Shown here in pieces: positions 1-7,870 of a stretch of 21,366 nt of DNA. This DNA comes from a virus: IMG/VR virus record IMGVR_UViG_3300042398_000001, positions 1-21,366 of that record. One strand, 5' to 3'. Within the stretch, counting starts at the first letter, position 1, and every line of letters begins with the position of its first letter. A program made the position numbers and the translations under genes. The notes below the pieces were generated by a model. That model had not been told where the DNA came from. It did not search any database and saw only the letters and a list, made by a program, of their open reading frames with translations.

Positions 1-789
1 ATTGACCCAACAATTCAGCCTTACCTGTCTTATGGTTTGCAAGAAGCCCAAAAGCTATACCAAGGTGGTGGGCCTCAGTACTATGGTGGTCAGACTTATG
101 TAAGCCCATCACAGCAAACGCAAACTGGATTACAGGCTTTAGAGCAACGTGCCTCTCAGGGTAGCCCTCTAACTGGTGCTGCTCAGAGCCAACTGCAAAA
201 CACCATTCAAGGTGGTTACTTACAAGGCAATCCTTTCTTTCAAGGTGCGTTTAACCCTGCTGCACAAGCGGCTGAGTCTAGGTTCAAGGAATCACTAGGT
301 AACATTGGTTCTGCTGCTTCTAAGGCTGGTCGTTATGGCTCTGGTGCTATGTCTACCATGCAACAAGGTGCTAGTGGTCAGTTTGCTAAGACTTTGGCTG
401 ATACTGCTGGTGGCTTGGCGTACCAGAACTACGAAGCAGAGCGTGGTCGTCAACAAGCGGCTACGATGGCTGCACCTGCAATGGCTCAAGCTGACTACGC
501 TGATATTCAGAATATGCTCAAAGCAGGTCAGATGCGTGAAGGCTACACAGGCGCACAACAACAAGCTGATATTGCTAAGTTCAATTATGAGCAGACTCAG
601 CCACAGCAAAACTTGGCTAACTTCTTGTCTGGTGTGTATGGCAACCCATTAGGTAGAGCGCAACAATCTATGGCTGCTCCTCAACCATCTAGATTGCAAA
701 ACTTCTTAGGTACTGCTTCTTTGTTGGGTGGTCTTGAGAAAGATACTGGTTGGTTGAGCAAGGGTTGGAACGCTTTAACAGGCCCATAA
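1..789 (+). CDS. Phage virion-associated protein, 5'-truncated by the window
   Basis: The reading frame is open from base 1 (IDPTIQPYLSYGLQEAQ...), so the true start lies upstream; the TTG at 37 is not a convincing start. What is visible is about 262 residues, rich in Gln, Ala and Gly, with an aromatic PQYYGGQTYVSP segment near the N-terminal end and long amphipathic Ala/Gln stretches. This composition is typical of podovirus virion or DNA-ejection proteins encoded between tail genes and tail fibre; I cannot name a family. The stop is followed 10 nt later by the next gene with an AAGGAAAAAA ribosome site, so it belongs to the same late transcription unit. Overlapping ORFs in other frames (295-609 minus, 305-652 plus) are shadows. 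Confidence 0.75.
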   Translation: MDPTIQPYLSYGLQEAQKLYQGGGPQYYGGQTYVSPSQQTQTGLQALEQRASQGSPLTGAAQSQLQNTIQGGYLQGNPFFQGAFNPAAQAAESRFKESLGNIGSAASKAGRYGSGAMSTMQQGASGQFAKTLADTAGGLAYQNYEAERGRQQAATMAAPAMAQADYADIQNMLKAGQMREGYTGAQQQADIAKFNYEQTQPQQNLANFLSGVYGNPLGRAQQSMAAPQPSRLQNFLGTASLLGGLEKDTGWLSKGWNALTGP

Positions 790-799
790 GGAAAAAATC

Positions 800-2089
800 A
801 TGGCAGGACTATTAGATATTTTCGGCACTAGCGGTCAGGAAACAATGGGTCTTTTGGGAATGTCTCCAGAAGACGTACAAAGGAATCGTGACAGCGCACA
901 AGCCCAAGCACTCTACGCATTAGCAGGTCGCCTATTCCAAGGTGGTAGGGGAGCATCATCTGTGCTTGAGGGACTTCAACAAGGTCAGCAAGCATACAGA
1001 ACAGCCATGCAAGGTAGTCTGCAACAACAACTGCAAAACGCACAGATTCAAGAGATGTTGCGTAAGCGTCAACAAGAGCAACAAGCATTGATGCGTCAAC
1101 AAGCTGTTCAAACTGAAATTGAAAAGGCATATCGCCCTGAGACTTTTGCTGAGACTCCATTGACTAACTTGATGGGTCAAGAGATTGCAGGGCCAAATAT
1201 GCCACAAGCAGCAGGTGGTGGATTGGAAGCACTAGCACCTAGATTGATGGCTACACCAGAAGGTCGCAGATCACTTACTGAATTGTTGGCTGCTCAAGAA
1301 GCCTTGGGTGGTAAGACTACTACCTTGGCTGAAGGTGCAAATCTTATTCGAGTTAATCCAATTACTAACAAAGTTGAAACTGTTGCTCAAGGCGCAAAGA
1401 AGCGAGATACAGTAACAGTAGGAAATGTTGTTCTTGATAAGAACACAATGGAAGTTCTTTATACAGCACCAGACGCACCTGCTGGTTCAATTAAAGAGTT
1501 CAACGACTTTAGCAAGATGACTCCGACAGAACAAGTTGCATACCTTAGATTGCAAGAGCAAAAACGCCCTGTAACTAATGTCAATGTGGCAACTGAAGGT
1601 GAGCGTAAAGCGGCTACTTTAGCAAGTCGTTTGAATTTCAGCGTTGGACAACTAAATCAAGCTGTTGGTCTTGACCCTAAAGCGGCTATGCCAAATACTG
1701 CGGCTGAAATTGCTCGTTTTGTTTCTCGTACAGAATTCTTGCCAAACAAGATTAACACCGAGCAACGTCAAATTGTTGAGGCGGCACAAATGGATATTCT
1801 TGATGCGGCTCTGACATTAGGAACTGGTGCTGCATATACTCGTGAACAGTTAGATGGTTACAAAAAGTCTTACTTCCCACAATTGGGTGACAGCCCAGCA
1901 ACAGTTAAAACAAAGCAAGAGCGTCTTACTAACTTGCTTAGGTCTGCTGAAATTGCATCAGGTCGTGCGGCAAATCAAATTACTGCGCCTATTCCTAAAT
2001 TGCCAAATGTTTCAACAGACGCTGGTTTGCCAAGTGCAGACGCTATTCAAGCAGAAATTGAAAGACGCAGAAAGGCTGGTGGTGGATAA
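800..2089 (+). CDS. Putative internal virion/ejection protein, 429 aa
   Basis: A 429-residue protein starting MAGLLDIFGTSG. Residues about 25-110 are Gln/Arg/Ala rich and predicted strongly helical, probably coiled coil (runs such as QQQLQNAQIQEMLRKRQQEQ). The C-terminal half (about 240-425) is globular-looking with many charged residues. No enzymatic motif is visible. The ATG follows AAGGAAAAAATC at good spacing. The stop overlaps the next ATG by one base (TAATG), indicating translational coupling. Position between another virion-type protein and the tail fibre, together with composition, suggests a minor virion or ejection protein; function is inferred, family not recognised. Confidence 0.7.
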   Translation: MAGLLDIFGTSGQETMGLLGMSPEDVQRNRDSAQAQALYALAGRLFQGGRGASSVLEGLQQGQQAYRTAMQGSLQQQLQNAQIQEMLRKRQQEQQALMRQQAVQTEIEKAYRPETFAETPLTNLMGQEIAGPNMPQAAGGGLEALAPRLMATPEGRRSLTELLAAQEALGGKTTTLAEGANLIRVNPITNKVETVAQGAKKRDTVTVGNVVLDKNTMEVLYTAPDAPAGSIKEFNDFSKMTPTEQVAYLRLQEQKRPVTNVNVATEGERKAATLASRLNFSVGQLNQAVGLDPKAAMPNTAAEIARFVSRTEFLPNKINTEQRQIVEAAQMDILDAALTLGTGAAYTREQLDGYKKSYFPQLGDSPATVKTKQERLTNLLRSAEIASGRAANQITAPIPKLPNVSTDAGLPSADAIQAEIERRRKAGGG

Positions 2090-3651
2090 TGGACTTAACT
2101 CAATTATCAGATAGTGACTTGCTTGCTTTACAAGCAGGAGACTTGACTAAAATTTCTGATGCTGGTTTGGCTATTCTTAATCAAGGCAAGACTAAACAGC
2201 CTACGATGAGAGAGTCATTTGAGCGTGGCGCAGGTTTGGCTTATCGTGCTGTTGCCCCTACATTAGCTGGCGCACAGATTGGCTCTTATGGTGGCCCTGT
2301 TGGTGCTTTAGTAGGCTCAATGGCTGTACCTGCGGCTGATGCTTTAAATTCATTGATTAACTTGGTTGCTTCTCCATTTACTGATAAACGACTAATACCA
2401 GCATCTCAAGCAATTCAAAACTTAATGACGAGAGCAGGTGTTCCTGCTGCGCCTGAAACACAGACCTCAACAGAGCGAGTAGTTGGTGGTGGATTAGAAG
2501 CAATGACTAATGTTGCTAGAACAATTCCTGCTTTGATTAAAGCATCGACTACTTCGGCATCTCCTGTCACTCGTGGAGTTACAGAGCAACTTGCTGTAGC
2601 ACCAAGGACTCAAGCAATTGTTTCTCCTACTGCTGTTATGACTGGTCAAACAGTAACAGAAGCTACTGGCAATCCTTTGTATGGTGCTGGTGCTACATTG
2701 GCTACAGGTATGGCTGGTGGTGTTAAACGCCCTCAAAGAGAAGAAGCATTGTCTACACAGGCATTAGACAGGATTGCTACTGACAGATATGACCAGTTAC
2801 AAAAGTCTGGTGTTCAGTTAAAAACTGATGAGTTTGTTAACTCAATGGATAAGATTGCAAAAGGATTGAGAGAAGAAGGTTATACGCCTAAAGCATATCC
2901 AAAAATCTCTGGTGCTATTGAAGAACTTACATCTACTACTCAGCCTAAAGATTGGACTGAACTTCAGGCTTTGCGTAAGATGATTCGTGGTGGTCAAAAA
3001 AGTACAGACCCAGAAGAAAGACGAATTGCATCTATCCTTTTGGATGACTATGACAATTACTTGATGACTGTTCCCAAAGACGCAATTGCTGCTGGTGACA
3101 TGAAAAACGCAGGTCAATTGTGGTCTGAGGCTCGTAACGCTTATTCAAGAATGAAGAAGGCTGAAGTCTTTGAGGATATGCTTAACGATGCAAAACTAGA
3201 TAAAAGTAAATTTACTCAGTCTGGTGAAGAAAACTCACTTGCTACACAACTGCGTCAACTTGCCAAGAATGACAAGAAAATGCGTTTGTTCACTAAAGAA
3301 GAACAAGCTGCTATTGAGCAAGCAGCCAAAGGTGGCAATGTTCAAAATATGCTGAAGTTCTTTGGTCGCTTTGCACCAACTGGCCCTGTAAGCGGAATCT
3401 TTACTGGTGGAGCAACTGTAATGGCCCCTGCTCTTGGTATTCCAATGGCATTAGGTGCGGCAGGTTCTCGTGTAGCTGCTACCAATATGCGTAGAGGTAG
3501 CGTAGAAGACTTGTCTAACATGATGCGTTATGGTGGTACTCCAGAGATAACTGGTGGCCCATTCAGGGCTGTAGCACCAACTGCAATGCGTGGTCTGTTG
3601 TCTATTGAAGACTTAGACCAAGAACAACGTAACTTACTTGGAATTGAATAA
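2089..3651 (+). CDS. Putative internal virion protein, 520 aa
   Basis: A 520-residue protein. The first 30 residues hold a repeated short pattern (LSDSDLLALQAGDLTKISDAGLAIL), seen in my experience at the N-terminus of podovirus internal virion proteins. Residues about 55-110 are Gly/Ala rich (GAQIGSYGGPVGALVGSMAV) and could be membrane-active, as could about 435-465 (GIFTGGATVMAPALGIPMAL). The middle is charged and helical. It is the third of three consecutive large Ala/Gly/Gln-rich proteins, coupled to the preceding gene by TAATG. A role in genome delivery through the envelope is inferred from context and hydrophobic Gly/Ala segments; no lysozyme or transglycosylase motif is visible. Confidence 0.7.
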   Translation: MDLTQLSDSDLLALQAGDLTKISDAGLAILNQGKTKQPTMRESFERGAGLAYRAVAPTLAGAQIGSYGGPVGALVGSMAVPAADALNSLINLVASPFTDKRLIPASQAIQNLMTRAGVPAAPETQTSTERVVGGGLEAMTNVARTIPALIKASTTSASPVTRGVTEQLAVAPRTQAIVSPTAVMTGQTVTEATGNPLYGAGATLATGMAGGVKRPQREEALSTQALDRIATDRYDQLQKSGVQLKTDEFVNSMDKIAKGLREEGYTPKAYPKISGAIEELTSTTQPKDWTELQALRKMIRGGQKSTDPEERRIASILLDDYDNYLMTVPKDAIAAGDMKNAGQLWSEARNAYSRMKKAEVFEDMLNDAKLDKSKFTQSGEENSLATQLRQLAKNDKKMRLFTKEEQAAIEQAAKGGNVQNMLKFFGRFAPTGPVSGIFTGGATVMAPALGIPMALGAAGSRVAATNMRRGSVEDLSNMMRYGGTPEITGGPFRAVAPTAMRGLLSIEDLDQEQRNLLGIE

Positions 3652-3660
3652 GGACTAACC

Positions 3661-4290
3661 ATGCACCACTTGGTCTATGTCACTACAAATATAGAGAATG
3701 GAAAGTTCTATATTGGAAAACATAGTACTAAGAACTTGAACGACAACTATTGTGGTTCTGGCGTTTGGGTGCTAAGAGCAAAGAAAGCAAAAAAGAAACT
3801 TTTTACTAGAGTAGTTAAATCTTGTCAAACTGAGGAAGAAGCATATAAGCAAGAGTATGAAATTATTGTTGCTGCAAAAGAATGTTGGCCTGACTTGTGT
3901 ATGAATATGTCTGATGGTGGAGTTGGCTTTTCTATCTCATATCCAAAGCAAAGGCATGGTGAGTTTGCTCCTATGTATGGAAAAAAACATACAGAGGAAG
4001 TTAAAAAGAAACTTGCTGAAGTAATGGCATATCGTGCTGGTGAAAACCATCATATGTATGGCAAAAAGCACAATGATGACACTCGAAAAAAGATGTCTAA
4101 AACACATTTAAAAATTGGTCATTTGCGTGGCAAAAAAGTAAAATGTTTAACTAATGGAGTTATTTATGGTTCTCTATCAGAAGCTGCTAGAAATGTAGCC
4201 ATAAATTCAAAAGCAAGAAGCAATATCAGACTCGCTATCAAACAAGGGTCTATTGCTTATGGTCACAAATGGTCTTTTATTGAGGAATAA
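3661..4290 (+). CDS. GIY-YIG homing endonuclease with NUMOD3 repeats
   Basis: A 209-residue protein of the phage Seg-like GIY-YIG type. The N-terminal nuclease fold is marked by VYV (residues 5-7) and YIG (17-19) in the FYIGKHST context, with the conserved YCGSG at 30-34. Two NUMOD3 DNA-binding motifs follow: MYGKKHTEEVKKK at 105-117 and MYGKKHNDDTRKK at 132-144. The C-terminus (about 160-200, containing GVIYGSLSEAARNVA) resembles NUMOD1. Such enzymes cut intronless alleles and spread themselves; this one is free-standing, between a virion gene and the tail fibre, with its own AAGGA ribosome site. It is lysine-rich and more AT-rich than its neighbours, consistent with separate acquisition. 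No split gene is seen around it. Confidence 0.9.
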   Translation: MHHLVYVTTNIENGKFYIGKHSTKNLNDNYCGSGVWVLRAKKAKKKLFTRVVKSCQTEEEAYKQEYEIIVAAKECWPDLCMNMSDGGVGFSISYPKQRHGEFAPMYGKKHTEEVKKKLAEVMAYRAGENHHMYGKKHNDDTRKKMSKTHLKIGHLRGKKVKCLTNGVIYGSLSEAARNVAINSKARSNIRLAIKQGSIAYGHKWSFIEE

Positions 4291-4292
4291 TC

Positions 4293-5660
4293 ATGCCCCG
4301 TACAAAAATCTCAGAATTTTCTAGCACCCCTGCTAACAACACAGACATTGACAGTATCAATATCAGTGAGGGTTGTGCGCCCTCTGGTATCAACGATGCT
4401 ATCCGTGAGTTAATGGCTCAACTGAAAGACTTTCAGGTCGGCTCTGCTGGTGACCCTGTAACTGTTGGCGGTGTTTTGACTGTTCAGGCTGGCTCTGCTT
4501 CTACACCTGCATTGACTACGGCTGGCGACACAAACACAGGTATGTTCTTCCCTGCGGCTGACACGATTGCTTTTGCTGAAGGCGGTGCGGAGATCGCTAG
4601 GTTTGATAGCTCTGGCAATCTAGGCTTGGGAGTTACTCCTAGTGCTTGGAGTGGGCTGACGGCGTTTGAGCTTGGCGCAGCGGGTTCACAGAATTTTTGC
4701 ATGTATGGTGGAGGCATTCTTAGAAATGCGTACTATAACGGTACAAACTTTATTTACAAGGCTACGGCCGCAGCCACCCTTTATGAGCATTCTGCGGGCG
4801 CACATCGCTGGTATAACGCCCCCTCAGGCACAGCAGGAAACGCCATTACCTTTACTCAGGCAATGACTCTATCAGCGGCTGGAGGCTTATCTGTTGGCAC
4901 AACCACAGATGCAGGTGCAGGAAACATTTGGGCTAGTAATAGGGTTTATGCTGGTGATGGTAGTGCTGCCAACAACTCATTTGCACGAGCCGCTGGTACA
5001 GGTACTGGAATGTATTTCCCTGCGGCAGATACTTTAGGACTTTCTACAAGTGGAGCAGAACGTGCCCGTATAACGTCAGATGGTGTATTGCTAGTAGGTA
5101 TTACGAGTGCTTTTAATGGTACTTCGATAACACAAATATCAGGTAATCCTCCAAGCAACCAAGTGCTTTCAGTAAGACACACAGGAGCTTCTCCAAACGG
5201 GATGTACTTGGTTTATTCAGGTGCTGCTCCAAATGGTAGTGGTAATCCTTTTTTTCTTGCTACCGATAATTCCGCAACGCGTTTTGAAGTTAGGTCTAAT
5301 GGTGGTATTGCCAACTACAGCGCAAACAATGTAAACCTGTCTGACCGCAGAGAAAAGACAAACTTTGCACCTGCTAAGTCTTACCTTGACACAATCTGCG
5401 CTATCCCTGTTCAAACATTTAATTATCTTGACCAAAACATTGAGCAAGATGGGGGTTTAACATTAGGTGTTGTAGCTCAAGATGTTCAAGCCGTTGCACC
5501 TGAATTGGTTATGGAAAGCGATTGGGGGACTAAAGAAGAACCCAAAATTCGTTTATCAATTTACCAAACAGATTTGCAATATGCGCTGATGAAGTGCATC
5601 CAAGAACAACAAGCAATCATTGAAAATCTCAAGGCTCGTTTGGATGCCGCTAACCTGTAA
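4293..5660 (+). CDS. Tail fibre with C-terminal S74 intramolecular chaperone
   Basis: A 455-residue fibre protein. The N-terminus (MPRTKISEFSSTPANNTDID) is a typical virion-attachment start. Two related modules of about 35 residues occur around residues 82-115 (TGMFFPAADTIAF) and 238-272 (TGMYFPAADTLGL), each followed by a Glu-Arg-Ala-Arg-like stretch; such FPAADT repeats are common in fibres ending in S74. The C-terminus from about residue 348 is the endosialidase-type chaperone (Peptidase_S74): NLSDRREKTN then FNYLDQN and LGVVAQDVQAVAPELV. Ser350 and Lys355 have the +5 spacing of the known Ser-Lys self-cleavage dyad, so the last ~105 residues probably trimerise the fibre and are cleaved off. 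The terminal helix (about 430-455) is a likely coiled coil. GAGGAATAATC precedes the ATG. Confidence 0.92.
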   Translation: MPRTKISEFSSTPANNTDIDSINISEGCAPSGINDAIRELMAQLKDFQVGSAGDPVTVGGVLTVQAGSASTPALTTAGDTNTGMFFPAADTIAFAEGGAEIARFDSSGNLGLGVTPSAWSGLTAFELGAAGSQNFCMYGGGILRNAYYNGTNFIYKATAAATLYEHSAGAHRWYNAPSGTAGNAITFTQAMTLSAAGGLSVGTTTDAGAGNIWASNRVYAGDGSAANNSFARAAGTGTGMYFPAADTLGLSTSGAERARITSDGVLLVGITSAFNGTSITQISGNPPSNQVLSVRHTGASPNGMYLVYSGAAPNGSGNPFFLATDNSATRFEVRSNGGIANYSANNVNLSDRREKTNFAPAKSYLDTICAIPVQTFNYLDQNIEQDGGLTLGVVAQDVQAVAPELVMESDWGTKEEPKIRLSIYQTDLQYALMKCIQEQQAIIENLKARLDAANL

Positions 5661-5668
5661 GGAATAAT

Positions 5669-6190
5669 ATGACCATCCTGACACAAGAAGAAGCACACCG
5701 CTTGTTTGAGTACAAGGATGGTGAGTTGTTTTGGAAAGAACAATCAGTATCTAACTTTCCAACACCTTCATACCATAAAAGATGGACAACAAGATTTTTA
5801 AACAAAAAAGCAGGTTCTTGTGCTGGAATTTATGTAAATATTTCCATAAAAGGCGCACGACATCAAGCGCATAGAATTATTTTTCTAATGCACCATGGGT
5901 ATTTGCCAAAGATTGTTGACCATATCAATGGGAAAACTCAAGACAATAGAATTGAAAATTTAAGAGCCGCAACACATACTGAAAATTTAAGGAATTGCAA
6001 AGTTCCTAAGACAAATACTTCAGGATATAAAAATGTTGTTTGGCATTCTCAAAGAAAAAAATGGAATGTTAAATTAACTATAAACCATAAAAATACATCT
6101 TTTGGTTTGTATGATGATATTGAACTTGCTGATCTTGTTGCTCAAGAAGCAAGAAGTAAATATTTTGGTTCTTTTGCTCGTAACTTTTAA
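5669..6190 (+). CDS. HNH endonuclease with AP2-type DNA-binding domain
   Basis: A 173-residue free-standing homing-type nuclease. The HNH_3 core spans about residues 65-110: AHRIIFLMHHG, then VDHINGKTQDNRIENLR, with His68, the DHIN residues 84-87 and Asn93 as likely metal/catalytic positions. The C-terminal part (about 115-170, NTSGYKNVVWHSQRKKW, then YDDIELADLVAQEARSK) is the AP2/ERF-like DNA-binding fold often fused to phage HNH enzymes. It lies directly after the tail fibre, with an AAGGAATAAT ribosome site. High Lys/Asn content and AT-rich codons differ from the fibre gene. It is a paralogue-type relative of the gene at 7871-8377. Confidence 0.9.
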   Translation: MTILTQEEAHRLFEYKDGELFWKEQSVSNFPTPSYHKRWTTRFLNKKAGSCAGIYVNISIKGARHQAHRIIFLMHHGYLPKIVDHINGKTQDNRIENLRAATHTENLRNCKVPKTNTSGYKNVVWHSQRKKWNVKLTINHKNTSFGLYDDIELADLVAQEARSKYFGSFARNF

Positions 6191-6200
6191 AAGGTAATAT

Positions 6201-6497
6201 ATGAACATCGTTTGGACAGTTAGTAATCTTGACAGAGATACATCAAACAATTTTGTAACAACTGCACATTGGCAAGCAACTGCTACTGATGGCGATCACA
6301 CAGCATCTGTTTATGCGACAGTATCGTGGGCAGAAGGAGAGCCTGTAATCCCATATAGTCAACTTACAGAGGCTACAGTTCTAGGATGGGTTTGGGAAAA
6401 TATTAGCAAATCTGCTACAGAGGCTTCTTTGGCGGCTCAGATTGCTTTGCTGAAGAACCCTGTAAAGGCTACTGGTTTGCCTTGGGGTGAAGCATGA
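6201..6497 (+). CDS. Small phage protein, possibly fibre/tail associated (98 aa)
   Basis: A 98-residue protein (MNIVWTVSNLDRDTSNN...). The first half is beta-strand-like (WTVSNLDRD, FVTTAHWQATATDGDHTASV), the second half helical with aromatic anchors (YSQLTEATVLGWVWENI). Proteins of this style occur downstream of tail fibre genes in several podovirus-like phages and lack an assigned function; I recognise the style, not a function. AAAAGGTAATAT precedes the ATG. The stop overlaps the next ATG (ATGA), so translation is coupled to the 47-residue gene that follows. Confidence 0.7.
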   Translation: MNIVWTVSNLDRDTSNNFVTTAHWQATATDGDHTASVYATVSWAEGEPVIPYSQLTEATVLGWVWENISKSATEASLAAQIALLKNPVKATGLPWGEA

Positions 6498-6637
6498 AGC
6501 TAGAATTTGAAGTCAACGAGATTAACTTTATCTTGCAGACTCTTGGCGAACTACCAAGCAAGTCAGGTGCATGGCCTCTGATCGTCAAGATCAAGGAACA
6601 AGCCGAGAAGCAATTACCTAAAGACCCAGAGGCATAA
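6494..6637 (+). CDS. Small conserved-type phage protein (47 aa)
   Basis: A 47-residue ORF beginning MKLEFEVNEINFILQTLGEL and ending KDPEA. It overlaps the preceding stop as ATGA. The pattern 'beta strand, then helix with LGELPSKSGAWPLIVKIKEQ' is that of a short phage protein seen often beside lysis genes; function unknown. No membrane segment. The tight packing between two genes with 4-nt overlap upstream and 1-nt gap downstream supports it as real. Confidence 0.65.
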   Translation: MKLEFEVNEINFILQTLGELPSKSGAWPLIVKIKEQAEKQLPKDPEA

Positions 6638-6638
6638 C

Positions 6639-6842
6639 ATGGAAAACACCGCAGAAGCCATTGCAGCTAAGACAGCTTCAGTAGCTACCTATGGTGGTGC
6701 AGGAAGTGCTGTGTTCTTTGGTTTATCAGCCAATGAATTTGGTGCTCTCTGTGGTGTGATTATTGGCTTTGTTGGTCTGGTGGCTAATATCTGGTTTAAA
6801 CACCAACATTTAAAGATTGCTCGCAAGGAAGCTGAGAAGTGA
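6639..6842 (+). CDS. Putative holin, two hydrophobic segments (67 aa)
   Basis: A 67-residue protein with a short polar N-terminus, a weakly hydrophobic segment (about residues 16-30, ATYGGAGSAVFFGLS), a strong transmembrane segment (about 34-53, FGALCGVIIGFVGLVANIWF) and a basic C-terminal tail (KHQHLKIARKEAEK). Size and topology match small class II-type phage holins (HP1-like group). Holins set lysis timing by permeabilising the inner membrane. The endolysin and spanins lie about 2.2-3.5 kb downstream on the same strand, separated by membrane genes and an inserted HNH gene. The other candidate holin is the two-TM protein at 8558-9049. Confidence 0.65.
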   Translation: MENTAEAIAAKTASVATYGGAGSAVFFGLSANEFGALCGVIIGFVGLVANIWFKHQHLKIARKEAEK

Positions 6843-6961
6843 GTTGGTTGCTTGTATTGGCACTACAAGCAGAATACCGATGTGTAAAGTGGACATGGAC
6901 AGGTGATGTTTATAACCGAAAGGTTGTTTGCCTTGAATGGAAGAAGGTAGAGCGAAAATGA
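6839..6961 (+). CDS. Tiny hydrophobic-start phage protein (40 aa), GTG start
   Basis: A 40-residue ORF starting at GTG 6839 (MSWLLVLALQAEYRCVKWTW...) overlapping the holin stop by 4 nt; AAGGA lies 9 nt upstream. It ends in TGA that overlaps the ATG of the next gene, so the chain of overlaps supports translation. The first dozen residues are hydrophobic, followed by an aromatic beta-like stretch and a basic tail (CLEWKKVERK). I have a recollection of similar short proteins in this position in freshwater phages; no function known. Confidence 0.6.
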   Translation: MSWLLVLALQAEYRCVKWTWTGDVYNRKVVCLEWKKVERK

Positions 6962-7452
6962 TAGACCCCATAACCGCCCTAAATGGCCTACAAAGTGCCA
7001 TTTCAATGGTCAAGAAGGCTAGTAAGGTAGCCAATGATCTAGGCGGTCTTGCGCCCATGATTGGCAAGATGTTTGATGCTAAGAGCCAAGCAACGAAGGC
7101 TATGCTTCAAGCAAAGAGGGAAAAGAAAGGCTCGAACATGGGTGCTGCTCTACAGATTGAGATGGCACTAGAGCAAGCCAGAGCCTTTGAAGAAGAATTA
7201 AAAATGTTGTTCATGCAAACAGGAAAGATTGATGTTTGGAACAAGATCAAAGCTAGACAAGCTGAGATGGACAGGGATGATGCCAAAGAGATGGCAGCGT
7301 TAAGAGCCGAGGAAAAGAAAGCCAAAGCCAAAGAAGAAGAAATGCAAGAGATCGCCATGATTATTGGTGGTGTTGCTTTTGTTCTACTACTGGTCTTTAT
7401 TGGTATCAACGAGTTGATGAGCCTATGTCCAAAGGGCGGTTGTGGTAGATGA
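6958..7452 (+). CDS. Helical phage protein with C-terminal TM segment (164 aa)
   Basis: I choose the ATG at 6958 (MIDPITALNGLQSAISMVKK) over the in-frame ATG at 6937 because it forms an ATGA overlap with the preceding gene, whose coding sequence covers the upstream part. The body is highly helical and charged, with Lys/Glu/Ala-rich coiled coil around residues 60-130, then one membrane segment at about 131-152 (IAMIIGGVAFVLLLVFIG) and a short Cys-containing tail (CPKGGCGR). Small proteins of this architecture occur in lysis/tail regions of podovirus-like phages. A membrane-anchored scaffold or lysis accessory is possible; function unassigned. Confidence 0.7.
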   Translation: MIDPITALNGLQSAISMVKKASKVANDLGGLAPMIGKMFDAKSQATKAMLQAKREKKGSNMGAALQIEMALEQARAFEEELKMLFMQTGKIDVWNKIKARQAEMDRDDAKEMAALRAEEKKAKAKEEEMQEIAMIIGGVAFVLLLVFIGINELMSLCPKGGCGR

Positions 7453-7598
7453 ACGAGTACCAAAAGCAATTCGACTTGTTTTGCAGGGTGTTCTGCTACG
7501 GGTGTATTGCTTGGTGGTTTCTAGGGTTTCTCAGGTTCTTACCTGATGACTTGTCAGACAAGATTGTTAACCTTTTACTTGGAAAGATTGGGTTATGA
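7449..7598 (+). CDS. Small membrane-associated protein (49 aa)
   Basis: A 49-residue ORF (MNEYQKQFDLFCRVFCYGCI...) with a hydrophobic aromatic stretch, CIAWWFLGFLRFL, at residues about 19-31 and an amphipathic C-terminal helix. It overlaps the previous stop (ATGA) and its own stop overlaps the next ATG (ATGA). Too short to assign; the coupling chain and clean membrane-like segment support a real gene in the lysis-region operon. Confidence 0.6.
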   Translation: MNEYQKQFDLFCRVFCYGCIAWWFLGFLRFLPDDLSDKIVNLLLGKIGL

Positions 7599-7771
7599 AA
7601 ATTACCACTTATCAAGAAAACGCTAGGATGCTATGGGAGGCTCATAGGGTGATACACCAACAAAATATGCAAAGGTTAGCAGAGTTGAACCATCAAGCCC
7701 AACACCAACAAAAGACCCAAGAGATCAAGACTCAATGGGTCAAGGCTTCTCAAGTGGATGTGATGGCATGA
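7595..7771 (+). CDS. Small Gln-rich helical protein (58 aa)
   Basis: A 58-residue ORF (MKITTYQENARMLWEAHRVI...) overlapping the upstream stop by 4 nt. It is almost entirely helical and rich in Gln and His (HQQNMQRLAELNHQAQHQQK), with coiled-coil potential. No membrane segment or motif. It is the last gene of the coupled series that began at 6494; a 99-nt noncoding gap with a promoter-like box and hairpin follows. Confidence 0.6.
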   Translation: MKITTYQENARMLWEAHRVIHQQNMQRLAELNHQAQHQQKTQEIKTQWVKASQVDVMA

Positions 7772-7780
7772 GATATTTGC

Positions 7781-7808
7781 TTGCAATTTAATTTGACAAG
7801 AGTAAAAT
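7781..7808 (+). promoter_or_regulatory. Weak promoter-like sequence ahead of the HNH gene
   Basis: TTGCAA (7781-7786), 16-nt spacer, TAAAAT (7803-7808). A separate TTGACA lies at 7793-7798 but has no good -10 at 16-18 nt. The segment 7793-7809 matches 12584-12600 at 14 of 17 positions, so it may instead be part of a phage-specific promoter or protein site. It sits in the only noncoding gap between 6194 and the HNH gene. Confidence 0.35.
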
Positions 7809-7813
7809 GCGAA

Positions 7814-7841
7814 ATGCCAAGTGGCGGTAACTACTTGGCAT
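7814..7841 (+). promoter_or_regulatory. Perfect 9-bp inverted repeat upstream of HNH gene
   Basis: ATGCCAAGT (7814-7822) and ACTTGGCAT (7833-7841) are perfect complements with a 10-nt loop. No T-run follows, so it is not an intrinsic terminator. It ends 29 nt before the HNH start and could be a leader hairpin, a processing site, or a dyad operator. Confidence 0.55.
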
Positions 7842-7870
7842 CTCTAACCTAAATGATGAAAGGACATCAA

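Noticed and set aside
295-652. Overlapping ORFs on both strands inside the first virion gene
   Set aside because: Leu/Ser/Val-rich shadow translations without ribosome sites; the main frame shows normal virion-protein composition.
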